This document shows positions 1-5,067 of a stretch of DNA of 5,067 nucleotides, one piece after another. Made by a program: the position numbers and the translations under genes. Source of the DNA: Kiritimatiellia bacterium (GTDB taxonomy: Bacteria; Verrucomicrobiota; Kiritimatiellia; RFP12; UBA1067); the NCBI GenBank assembly GCA_016303225.1, contig JAEDMC010000197.1, forward strand, positions 1 through 5,067, written 5' to 3'. The number at the start of each line of letters is the position of its first letter. Positions within the stretch are counted from its first letter, which is position 1. The notes beneath the pieces are model-generated. The model was not told the origin of the DNA and searched no databases. It was given only the letters and a program-made list of their open reading frames with translations.

Positions 1-1076
1 ACCGAGTTGTCGCCCTTGTCGATGCAGTTCGCCGCACTGCCGCGGAGACGGTAGTCGGGCTTGAACGCAACCGGCTCGTTGAGGCAGTTGTTCCGCTGGA
101 CACCACCCGTCACGGTTGCCGAGACCGCGATCGAATTGACCAGCGTTCCGGACGTCATCTTGAGGTCTCCCTGCTGATCCTTCGCCGAGTTCGTGCTACC
201 CGCCAACGTGCAGTTGACAGCCGTGCCGCCTTCCATCGTCAGGCCACCAGCGAAATCGTCACGCGTCGTCCAACCTCCCGTAACCAGCACATTGCGGAGC
301 TCGCCCTTGTTCATGTAAACCGCGTGCGTGCAACCACACACCTCGACATCCTCGGCCACAGGATTGCCGCCGCCCTCATTATGAAGCGTCAGACCTACGC
401 CGCGCGTATCACTGGCAATCGCCGCCGCACAGTCGAAGATCTTCGTCCGGCGCAACGTTCCGCCCTGCATGTAGACGCCGTGTCCAAAGCATTCTCCACG
501 GTTGAGGCCGTTAGAACAGACAATCGAGTCTGTCAGGAGTCCGCCCGTGATGTACGCACCGAGTCCGCGCGTCGAGCCGTAACTGTTTGCCGTCGTTGCC
601 CCATCGATGAAGAGGTTCGTCGCGACACCGCCAGACAAGTAGAGCGATCCAGCCTGGGCGGGTATGGAACCAAGGTGGCCCAGGTTGTTGATCATCGTCT
701 TCGTGATGCGCACATTGGCAAGGAGTCCTTTCTCCTGTCGCACGGCAGAGCCGACTCCATAAAGATCATTTGTGATGCCGGCGAGCGTCAAGTCGCGGAC
801 AACCGCATCCGCATGGGTCATCGTGAGGCCCCGCGTCATCACCGGAATCCGCGAACCGTTGAGGACCGTGACATCGCGACCTTCGCCCAGGACGCGGACC
901 GGCGTCGAGAGCATCAGCTGGTCCGTCAGGTAGTACGTACCCTCGGCAATGTGCAGCACCGAAGTCGCGTACTCGCTCTGCCACAGCGCCGCCAGAGCCG
1001 CATTGACGTTCGTCGTCGCCTTCTCAGGCGTGTCGTAGGGCTCGGTGTCCGAACCGTTCAGCGAAACGAAGACCTC
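1..1076 (-). repeat. Beta-helix module 3, cut by the window edge (residues 1284 onward)
   Basis: The entry matches module 2: VFVSLNGSDTEPYDTPEKA (1285-1303), VLHIAEGTYYL (1323-1333) and VRVLGEGRDVTVLNGS (1343-1358). Eight rungs follow, with the Met-equivalent position at 1397, 1430, 1459, 1486, 1514, 1538, 1564 and 1590. Examples are GVYMQGGTLRRTKIFDC (1483-1499) and GLTMEGGTAVNCTLAGS (1561-1577). All eight rungs are present. The closing segment has begun (CLNEPVAFKPDYRLRGSAAN at 1614-1633, then CIDKGDNS) when the window ends, so the expected D-I-G-x-Y-E motif should lie a short way beyond. Confidence 0.8.
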
Positions 1077-4000
1077 GGCCGGCTTGACGGTGTACGGCTG
1101 CGCCTCCGTGGCCGCGTAGGTGACGCCGTCCGACTCCACTTCCAGCTCCAGCGAATAGCCGCCGGCCGTCATGACCGTGTAGGAGAAAGTCGCCCCGTCG
1201 CCGGACTTGACCGTCTCGCCTGCCGCGTTCTTCAGCGTCCAGCGGTAGACGATGTCGCCAGTGATGTTTTCAAGCTTGGCCGTTGCAGAGATCTCCATGC
1301 CTGTCGCGCCCTCAACCACATCGGACGCTATCGTCACGGATTTCTCGGTGCTCGGCAGGAGCTCGTAGCAGCCGATGTCCCAGCCGTCGCGTTGCGGACG
1401 CGACGCGCCCTCAAGGTCGTAGGCAACCAGCGGCGCGGCCTTGTCGACGGCAGGCGAGCCTGTCAGCAGGTGGTAGTCGTTATGTTCGGGATCTGCAAAC
1501 TTCGGGTCCATCACGTAGCCGCCCTCCGATCCCACCTTGTCGGTGATGTTTGTTTTGAACGTACCGCCCGAGACCAGGCAACTGCCGAGCTCTGGCTTGC
1601 CGTTGTTATAGATAATCGTATTAACGACCGTGCCGCCAGTCTGCCAAAGGCCCGACTTGCCGTCCGAATCGCCGGCCGCGTAATTGTCGGTAATCGTACA
1701 GTTGACCATCAACCCATCCCAGATGTTGACACCCGCAAAGTAGTCCGCCGTGCACTGGCGGTGTCCGAATACGGCGCAGTTCCTGAGCGTACCGCCAGTC
1801 ATCATCACGCCGTTCCAGCCGTTCGAATAGATGAGGCAGTTCTCAACGACGGAATTGGCGCCACTCATGTTGATGCCATGGCCAGAAGAGTAGTTTCCAG
1901 CGCCAGAACCACCAACGCTGTTCACTGTCGAGTAGTTGTTGAAGATGCGGCAGCCACGTACCGTGCCGCCCGACATGCAGACGCCAAGGCCATTGTGCTG
2001 CCAGCGCGCCATCCAGTTGTGGCAGATGTCGCAGTCGACAACGAGTCCGCCCGTCATATAAACACCGCCGCCGCGCGTCCCGTGGTAGGATGCGTCGAAA
2101 TAGTTGCGCTCGAGCACCGAGTTCGTTACAGTGCCGCCCGTCAGGTATAGTCCAGCGCCCCAGCGCTCGTCGTTGCCGTTCCGATTCTGCCGGTGCCAGG
2201 CGACGCGCACGTTGGCGAGCGTACCGGCCGACATGTACATTCCCGTACCATGAACAACATTCGTGCAACCGACGAGCGAAAGGTCCTTCACCGTCGCCGA
2301 TGCGTTGCCGAGATTCATGCCACGCATAAACGTGTCAGTCATCTTGCCGCCGCTTATCGTCGTGGCGTCGGGTCCCGCGCCGACGATCGTCACCGGCTGG
2401 TTGACGACAAGCGTACCGTCGAGATAATACGTACCCGCCGCGACATGCACCGTGCCCGGCTCGTCAGCCCCCTTATACACCGCCGCGAGCGCGTCCGCCA
2501 CCGATCGAGCCGCCTTATCCGCCGTATCGTACGGAAACGTGTCCGACCCCTCAGTCGACACATAGGTCTCGATCGGCTGCACGTTCACGGCGTCAGCCAT
2601 CGTGAATTCGGCCGACTGTCCGCCCGCCGTGACGACAAGCTTCACCGTGTGGCGACCGACGGCGAGTGCGCCCAACGACGGCGTCGCCGAGGTGTCGGCA
2701 ATCTCAGCGCCGTCCACAAACCACCGGTAGGTCACATCATCCGCAGTGCCTTCGACCTTTGCGGACACTGTAGGCTCCGCGCCAAGCTTCCAGTCCTTCT
2801 GGCTGACGGCGATGCCGCAGGCGAGTTCCGTCGCGGCAGGACGCTCGTAGGCGCCGATATCATAAGCAGCACCCTGCGGACGCTCCACGCCCGCGAAGTC
2901 GTTCGTCACCGCCGCAATCGTCTTGCCAGCGCCAATCGCGAGCGAGCCAACGCCAAGGCGGAAGTCGCCGTTCGCCGCGTCCACGAACGCGGGATTGCCG
3001 ACGATATTGTCCGAGCCGCGTCCGACCGCGACGTCCGTCAGGTTGTTGTTGAAGGCGCCGCTCGTCACCAGCACGCCGCCGTTGCCGTAGATGATGTTAT
3101 TCTCGGCCGTGCCACCCGTCATGTGGAGGCCACCAACGCCGCTTGCATCGCCCGGTGAGACGTTGCCGTAGATCGTGCAGTTCTGCATCGTGCCGTAGGC
3201 CTGACGGACACCCGCATAGTAGCAAGTTGCATCGTGCGCAACGAGCTTCGTGCGATTGGCGTAAATGAGCGAATTGCGGAGCGTACCGTTGCCGAGATAG
3301 ACGCCGTTGTTGTTGCCGTAAACGCGGCAGCCGTCCACCAGCACTGTGGCACTGTTCATATAGATGCCGCCGTGGTAGGTCGCCGCCTTGCCGTCGTTGT
3401 CATGCACGTCACAATGCAGAAGCTGGGCGCTGTCAATCATATAAACGCATCCGGACTCCTCCCCCGGACAACCGTTACGGGCAATTTCGCAGTTCTCCAT
3501 CACCGCGTCGCCCTTCATGTAAACGGCGTAGCCGAAAACGGTGTAACCCGTGCGATTGTAGTAGTTGTCGAGAATCTTCACGTTTTCAGCGCGCCCGCCA
3601 GTCATATAGAGCCACGGTCCCGTGCCGTACTGGAGCGTCGCGTAGTTGTCACGGATGACCGAGTTCTTGAACGTACCCTTTTGCACCTTGACGCAGATTG
3701 GCTTTTGCCACTGGCCGTCCTTGTTGTAGCACCCGTCATCCGCCGCGACCGTCGGCTTCGCTTTGAAATAGATGCCGGTGAGCGCAATGCCCTCCAGCAC
3801 CGCGTCGTCATGGTTGATGTCAACGGACAGGAACTTGGCCATCGTGGGCATCTTGATGACCGTCTGGCCCGCGCCCGCGCCGACGATCTTCACGTTCTTG
3901 TCGAGCGTCAGCGTCTTCGTGAGGATAAACTCGCCCGCCGACATGTAAATGGTATCGCCTTCTTCGGCCGCCTCGATCGCCGCGTACAATTCTGCCGCCG

Positions 4001-4925
4001 TCGCCACCGCGCTCTCGGGCGCGAACGAGACCGAAATCGAAGCGCGCACTGGCGTCACTTCGTACTGAAGCGTGTTGCCGGATGACATAGTCGTGTTGCC
4101 ATATTCATCCTTCACCGTCCACACGGCCTTATTGCCCGCGTCCGGCGTCGCCGTCAGCATCACGGTCGAGTTAAGATTCATCCACTGCTCGGCAGGTGAA
4201 TCCACCGTGCCGCCTTTCCCGGACACCGAGAGCAACACCCTGCACTGCACCTTGCCGTCACTCACCCGATAGTCGGCGTTCGGCGTGGCAGCCGCCATCA
4301 GCGCCGGAGCTTTACTCGTATCCTTGCTAAGCGGATAGATGATCGTCTGCGTCACGAGATCGTAGACCGCAGGCTGGTCACTGTCGTCGATGCACGGAAC
4401 ATAGCGTCCAGAAAGTGTCTCTCCGTCCTTCCAGATGGAAGCGGCATAGAGTTTCATCTTCGCGCCCGTGTGCAAGCTGCCATTGTTGTTGAAGTTGAAG
4501 AGGTATGCAGCCTGATTGGAATCGCCATCGGTCTTCCATGCTGTTGTCGAATAGGAGACGCCGTTGACCATGCCCATGTTGTTGCAGAGGTCGAAGGTAT
4601 AGATCGTGTCAGCAGTGCAGTCGATCTTGGTCGCCTGATTGCCGAGATAGTCAAGCCGGAACTTGCCGCTCTGCATCAACACAAAGGCGCTGTTCGCGTT
4701 GCCCCAGCTGTTACCGCGACCAAACACAGCCACGTCGCCCTCCTTGACGGAGTTCATCGCCAGCGTAACGAGCATGCGCGTTCGCTTCGGGTTGACGGTA
4801 ACACCTGTATTGATGTATGTCAGCTGGTCATTCGCCTCGACATACTCGACAAACGACTTGGGCGCATCACCAAACACAACACCAGCTGCGCCAGTGCAGA
4901 GCAGAAACAGAGTGGAAAGCTTCAT
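1..4925 (-). CDS. Giant exported beta-helix surface protein, C-terminus beyond window
   Basis: One uninterrupted minus-strand frame of 1641 codons begins at an ATG (4925-4923) with an AGAGGAG ribosome site 9 bases upstream, and runs off the left edge with no stop. Order of parts by residue: signal peptide 1-19; LamG-like head 24-200; InlB B-repeat-like domain 226-303; beta-helix module 304-695; Ig-like 697-785; beta-helix module 786-1189; Ig-like 1191-1283; beta-helix module 1284 to at least 1641. The sequence shows repeated rungs of the form YMTGG followed by N-C/S-x-I and a closing N. Families with this make-up are exported and often surface-anchored; binding to glycan or another surface is inferred. 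I saw no catalytic triad or metal site. The third module is nearly complete at the edge, so an anchor or sorting domain, or more modules, may follow. Leu TTA is absent and CTA and TCA are rare, which leaves the opposite strand open for long stretches. Confidence is high for the gene and moderate for the role. Confidence 0.95.
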   Translation of the reverse strand, partial: MKLSTLFLLCTGAAGVVFGDAPKSFVEYVEANDQLTYINTGVTVNPKRTRMLVTLAMNSVKEGDVAVFGRGNSWGNANSAFVLMQSGKFRLDYLGNQATKIDCTADTIYTFDLCNNMGMVNGVSYSTTAWKTDGDSNQAAYLFNFNNNGSLHTGAKMKLYAASIWKDGETLSGRYVPCIDDSDQPAVYDLVTQTIIYPLSKDTSKAPALMAAATPNADYRVSDGKVQCRVLLSVSGKGGTVDSPAEQWMNLNSTVMLTATPDAGNKAVWTVKDEYGNTTMSSGNTLQYEVTPVRASISVSFAPESAVATAAELYAAIEAAEEGDTIYMSAGEFILTKTLTLDKNVKIVGAGAGQTVIKMPTMAKFLSVDINHDDAVLEGIALTGIYFKAKPTVAADDGCYNKDGQWQKPICVKVQKGTFKNSVIRDNYATLQYGTGPWLYMTGGRAENVKILDNYYNRTGYTVFGYAVYMKGDAVMENCEIARNGCPGEESGCVYMIDSAQLLHCDVHDNDGKAATYHGGIYMNSATVLVDGCRVYGNNNGVYLGNGTLRNSLIYANRTKLVAHDATCYYAGVRQAYGTMQNCTIYGNVSPGDASGVGGLHMTGGTAENNIIYGNGGVLVTSGAFNNNLTDVAVGRGSDNIVGNPAFVDAANGDFRLGVGSLAIGAGKTIAAVTNDFAGVERPQGAAYDIGAYERPAATELACGIAVSQKDWKLGAEPTVSAKVEGTADDVTYRWFVDGAEIADTSATPSLGALAVGRHTVKLVVTAGGQSAEFTMADAVNVQPIETYVSTEGSDTFPYDTADKAARSVADALAAVYKGADEPGTVHVAAGTYYLDGTLVVNQPVTIVGAGPDATTISGGKMTDTFMRGMNLGNASATVKDLSLVGCTNVVHGTGMYMSAGTLANVRVAWHRQNRNGNDERWGAGLYLTGGTVTNSVLERNYFDASYHGTRGGGVYMTGGLVVDCDICHNWMARWQHNGLGVCMSGGTVRGCRIFNNYSTVNSVGGSGAGNYSSGHGINMSGANSVVENCLIYSNGWNGVMMTGGTLRNCAVFGHRQCTADYFAGVNIWDGLMVNCTITDNYAAGDSDGKSGLWQTGGTVVNTIIYNNGKPELGSCLVSGGTFKTNITDKVGSEGGYVMDPKFADPEHNDYHLLTGSPAVDKAAPLVAYDLEGASRPQRDGWDIGCYELLPSTEKSVTIASDVVEGATGMEISATAKLENITGDIVYRWTLKNAAGETVKSGDGATFSYTVMTAGGYSLELEVESDGVTYAATEAQPYTVKPAEVFVSLNGSDTEPYDTPEKATTNVNAALAALWQSEYATSVLHIAEGTYYLTDQLMLSTPVRVLGEGRDVTVLNGSRIPVMTRGLTMTHADAVVRDLTLAGITNDLYGVGSAVRQEKGLLANVRITKTMINNLGHLGSIPAQAGSLYLSGGVATNLFIDGATTANSYGSTRGLGAYITGGLLTDSIVCSNGLNRGECFGHGVYMQGGTLRRTKIFDCAAAIASDTRGVGLTLHNEGGGNPVAEDVEVCGCTHAVYMNKGELRNVLVTGGWTTRDDFAGGLTMEGGTAVNCTLAGSTNSAKDQQGDLKMTSGTLVNSIAVSATVTGGVQRNNCLNEPVAFKPDYRLRGSAANCIDKGDNS
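1077..1355 (-). other. Ig/PKD-like spacer 2 (residues 1191-1283)
   Basis: The segment has a beta-sandwich pattern: KSVTIASDVVEGATGMEISA (1195-1214), then AKLENITGDIVYRWTLKNAA (1216-1235), TFSYTVMTAGGYSLELEVES (1246-1265) and a closing strand that ends in PYTVKP (1277-1282). The IVYRW-T core and the paired YSLELEV strand correspond to VTYRW-F and HTVKLVV of spacer 1, and both lead into a 'VS..GSDT.PYDT' entry motif. It is therefore a second copy of the same linker type. Confidence 0.65.
1359..2570 (-). repeat. Beta-helix module 2 (residues 786-1189)
   Basis: The module starts with a DUF1565-like entry: TYVSTEGSDTFPYDTADKAA (787-806), VHVAAGTYYL (826-835) and VTIVGAGPDATTISGG (845-860). Eight rungs follow, with the Met-equivalent position at 898, 928, 957, 984, 1020, 1042, 1068 and 1095. 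Examples are GVYMTGGLVVDCDICHN (954-970) and VMMTGGTLRNCAVFGH (1040-1055). It closes with DPKFADPEHNDYHLLTGSPA (1140-1159), then RPQRDGWDIGCYE (1176-1188). This is the most regular module. The step between 984 and 1020 is long (36 residues) because of a Ser/Gly-rich loop near 1000-1015. Confidence 0.85.
1362..1514 (-). other. Choice-of-anchor-Q-type closing segment of module 2 (residues 1138-1188)
   Basis: The landmarks are MDPKFADPEHNDYHLLTGSP (1139-1158), AVDKA, a Asp-Leu-Glu-Gly then ASRPQRDG stretch (1170-1181), and DIGCYE (1183-1188). It aligns step by step with the end of module 1 (NPAFVD, DFRL, GSLAIGAG, RPQG, DIGAYE). Cys replaces the usual Ala in the last motif. It is again followed directly by an Ig-like domain, so it is internal and not the protein's terminus. 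Confidence 0.8.
2571..2837 (-). other. Ig/PKD-like spacer 1 (residues 697-785)
   Basis: About 90 residues lie between DIGAYE and the next beta-helix entry. The pattern is that of an Ig/PKD-like beta-sandwich: WKLGAEPTVSAKVEG (712-726), VTYRWFVDGAEIADT (731-745), LGALAVGRHTVKLVVT (751-766), then a closing strand near 776-785. The YRW-F-V-DG core and the GRHTVKLVVT strand are the main evidence. Spacer 2 (residues 1191-1283) shares VYRW and an equivalent closing strand. The likely role is mechanical spacing between helices; a ligand cannot be named. Confidence 0.65.
2841..3005 (-). other. Choice-of-anchor-Q-type closing segment of module 1 (residues 641-695)
   Basis: The segment reads NPAFVDAANGDFRLGVGSLA at 644-663, IGAG at 664-667, then DFAGVERPQG (676-685) and DIGAYE (689-694). 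It matches the remembered pattern 'NP.FVD...GDFRL..GSPAID.G......D..G..RP.G..DIGAYE' of choice-of-anchor Q domains. In many proteins this segment sits near the C-terminus just before a sorting signal. Here it is internal and is followed directly by an Ig-like domain and a second helix, so it acts as a cap or joint rather than as the protein's end. Confidence 0.8.
2841..4016 (-). repeat. Beta-helix module 1 (residues 304-695)
   Basis: The module opens with an entry strand set (ELYAAIEAAEEGDTIYMSAG at 312-331, then VKIVGAGAGQTVIK at 345-358). Eight rungs follow, with the Met-equivalent position at 414, 441, 470, 496, 523, 544, 575 and 602. Typical rungs are LYMTGGRAENVKILDN and HMTGGTAENNIIYGN. 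It closes with an anchor-Q-type segment ending DIGAYE at 689-694. Unlike the later modules it lacks the GSDTxPYDT entry motif and has an extra polar stretch around residues 387-410 before the first rung. The fold is inferred from the repeat pattern and from the DUF1565-like entry, which in known proteins leads into right-handed parallel beta-helices. Confidence 0.8.
4017..4250 (-). other. InlB B-repeat-like (beta-grasp type) domain (residues ~226-303)
   Basis: The segment contains SVSGKGGTVDSPAEQWMNLN, then STVMLTATPDAGNKAVWTV, and ends VRASISVSFAPE. This follows the divergent InlB B-repeat pattern: 'GGTV..P....V..GSTVTLTATPDAGY.F..W' and then a strand ending in '.V.F'. The GG turn, the TATPDAG core and the terminal VSFAP are the diagnostic points. 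These small domains usually act as spacers in surface proteins. Here it links the LamG-like head to the first beta-helix, in the place that the Ig-like domains occupy before modules 2 and 3. Confidence 0.7.
4326..4856 (-). other. LamG/concanavalin-like N-terminal domain (residues ~24-200)
   Basis: Residues 27-41 read EYVEANDQLTYINTG, a form of the 'EYIESTGTQYIDTG' opening of a jelly-roll (LamG-like) domain that is frequent in large exported gut bacterial proteins. Later landmarks fit the same family: FGRG (68-71), FRLDYLG (89-95), a TIYTFDL strand (107-113), MKLYAASIW (157-165), and the closing YVPCIDDSDQPAVYDLVTQ (175-193), which matches the usual 'FVPC...G.YDLV...FY' end. Such domains commonly bind carbohydrate or act as structural caps; which applies here is not visible. 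The assignment rests on remembered motif resemblance, not a search. Confidence 0.7.
4869..4925 (-). other. Sec signal peptide (residues 1-19)
   Basis: The protein starts MKLSTLFLLCTGAAGVVFG followed by DAPK: a single Lys at position 2, a hydrophobic core of about 14 residues, and a V-F-G end that suits signal peptidase I, with cleavage likely after G19 (A21 is an alternative). C10 lies inside the core and is preceded by Leu-Leu, which is not a good lipobox, so a lipoprotein is less likely. The signal also supports the chosen start codon, because an internal start would lose it. Confidence 0.85.
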
Positions 4926-4934
4926 TTTACCTAG

Positions 4935-4941
4935 CTCCTCT
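4935..4941 (-). promoter_or_regulatory. Shine-Dalgarno site for the large gene
   Basis: On the minus strand AGAGGAG ends 9 bases before the ATG at 4925 (CTAGGTAAA between). It contains the GAGGAG core complementary to the 16S 3' end. Together with the signal peptide that follows, it fixes the start codon. Confidence 0.85.
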
Positions 4942-4955
4942 AATGATTTAAGACT

Positions 4956-4985
4956 ATATTACCACAAACCATCGTCAAAATGCAA
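4956..4985 (-). promoter_or_regulatory. Candidate sigma-70-type promoter with extended -10
   Basis: On the minus strand TTGCAT (4985-4980) is separated by 18 bases from TAATAT (4961-4956), and TGG stands directly before the -10, giving an extended TGn element. Transcription would begin near 4949, leaving a leader of roughly 25 bases that contains the ribosome site. A second -35-like hexamer, TTGACG (4978-4973), is closer to consensus but too near this -10 (11 bases). The region is more AT-rich than the gene. The call is pattern-based only. Confidence 0.4.
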
Positions 4986-5007
4986 GCGCGAACCACTGAG
5001 TTCGTGC
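4986..5007. repeat. Inverted repeat just upstream of the candidate -35
   Basis: GCGCGAAC (4986-4993) and GTTCGTGC (5000-5007) flank a 6-base loop, CACTGA. Eight positions pair if one G-T is allowed on the plus strand; on the minus strand that pair is A-C. Its place directly upstream of the -35 would suit a regulator site. It is followed by TATTTTG on the plus strand and TTGCATTTT on the minus, neither of which is a good terminator tail. Chance remains possible. Confidence 0.3.
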
Positions 5008-5041
5008 TATTTTGTGGATTGCAAAGGTAAACGAAAGTTCT

Positions 5042-5058
5042 AGGAGTGGTTTACTCCT
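5042..5058. repeat. Short perfect inverted repeat AGGAGT / ACTCCT
   Basis: Six-base arms AGGAGT (5042-5047) and ACTCCT (5053-5058) enclose a 5-base loop, GGTTT. The hairpin is weak and no T-tract follows it on the minus strand. It could be the remnant of an upstream gene's terminator, an operator, or chance. A 7-base motif, AACCACT (4991-4997), recurs inverted at 5045-5051, inside this repeat. Confidence 0.25.
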
Positions 5059-5067
5059 GCAAAAAGA

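Noticed and set aside
1..4016. CRISPR-like or tandem DNA repeats suggested by the recurring GCCGCC-CGTCAT pattern on the plus strand
   Set aside because: The copies are degenerate at the DNA level, unevenly spaced, and in frame with the protein; they encode the YMTGG rung of the beta-helix.
304..4016. Polysaccharide lyase or other enzyme activity of the beta-helix
   Set aside because: The fold is shared with pectate lyases, but I saw no conserved catalytic Lys/Arg or calcium-binding Asp cluster, and rungs are built mainly of structural Gly, Asn and small residues.
324..4085. Long plus-strand reading frames at 324-2150, 2193-3158 and 3234-4085, all in the same frame
   Set aside because: They lie codon-for-codon opposite the minus-strand gene. 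Stops in that frame can arise only where the gene uses TTA, CTA or TCA; it has no TTA, and the three frames end at its rare codons L926 (CTA), S590 (TCA) and S281 (TCA). Their products are Arg/His/Val-rich without domains, signal peptides or ribosome sites.
766..4654. Shorter frames on both strands inside the large gene (for example 1843-2268 and 3119-3352 minus, 4470-4934 plus)
   Set aside because: All overlap the large gene out of frame, have no recognisable motifs or ribosome sites, and show compositions expected from frame-shifted GC-rich repeats.
4975..5067. Thirty open codons on the minus strand from the right edge to a TGA at 4977-4975, possibly the tail of an upstream gene
   Set aside because: The stretch is too short to judge, is AT-rich unlike the gene, overlaps the candidate promoter, and shows no recognisable motif. 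A TAA at 5053-5051 in another frame is an equally possible gene end.
5042..5067. Rho-independent terminator at the right edge
   Set aside because: The 6-base stem is short and the A/T tract lies on the wrong side for a minus-strand transcript; no plus-strand gene needs a terminator there.

Overview
The window holds one very large gene on the minus strand, plus the 142-base region upstream of its start. The reading frame starts at an ATG at 4925, behind a clear Shine-Dalgarno sequence. It stays open for 1641 complete codons down to base 3 and leaves the window without a stop, so the protein's C-terminus is not visible. I translated this frame by hand, and independent coordinate checks at residues 689, 1183 and 1641 agree. 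No other gene is supported on either strand.

The product looks like an exported, modular, right-handed parallel beta-helix protein. The order is: signal peptide (1-19), a LamG/concanavalin-like head (about 24-200), an InlB B-repeat-like domain (about 226-303), then three beta-helix modules (304-695, 786-1189, 1284 to the edge). Modules 2 and 3 are each preceded by an Ig/PKD-like spacer (697-785, 1191-1283). The first two modules close with a 'choice-of-anchor Q'-type segment ending in DIGAYE or DIGCYE, and the third enters a similar segment at the window edge. Each module has eight recognisable rungs, and the rung-to-rung spacing matches across modules, including one short step at the same place. 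I read this as ancient internal triplication.

The GC-rich coding DNA and this domain combination resemble large surface proteins of the PVC group, such as Kiritimatiellota or Lentisphaerota from gut or other anoxic habitats. Bacteroidota or another phylum cannot be excluded. That placement rests on family resemblance only.

Upstream, 4926-5067 is AT-rich and carries the ribosome binding site, a plausible extended -10 promoter and two short inverted repeats. The likely role is a cell-surface or secreted adhesin or glycan-binding protein. No catalytic residues were recognised, and nothing in the window indicates a multi-gene system.
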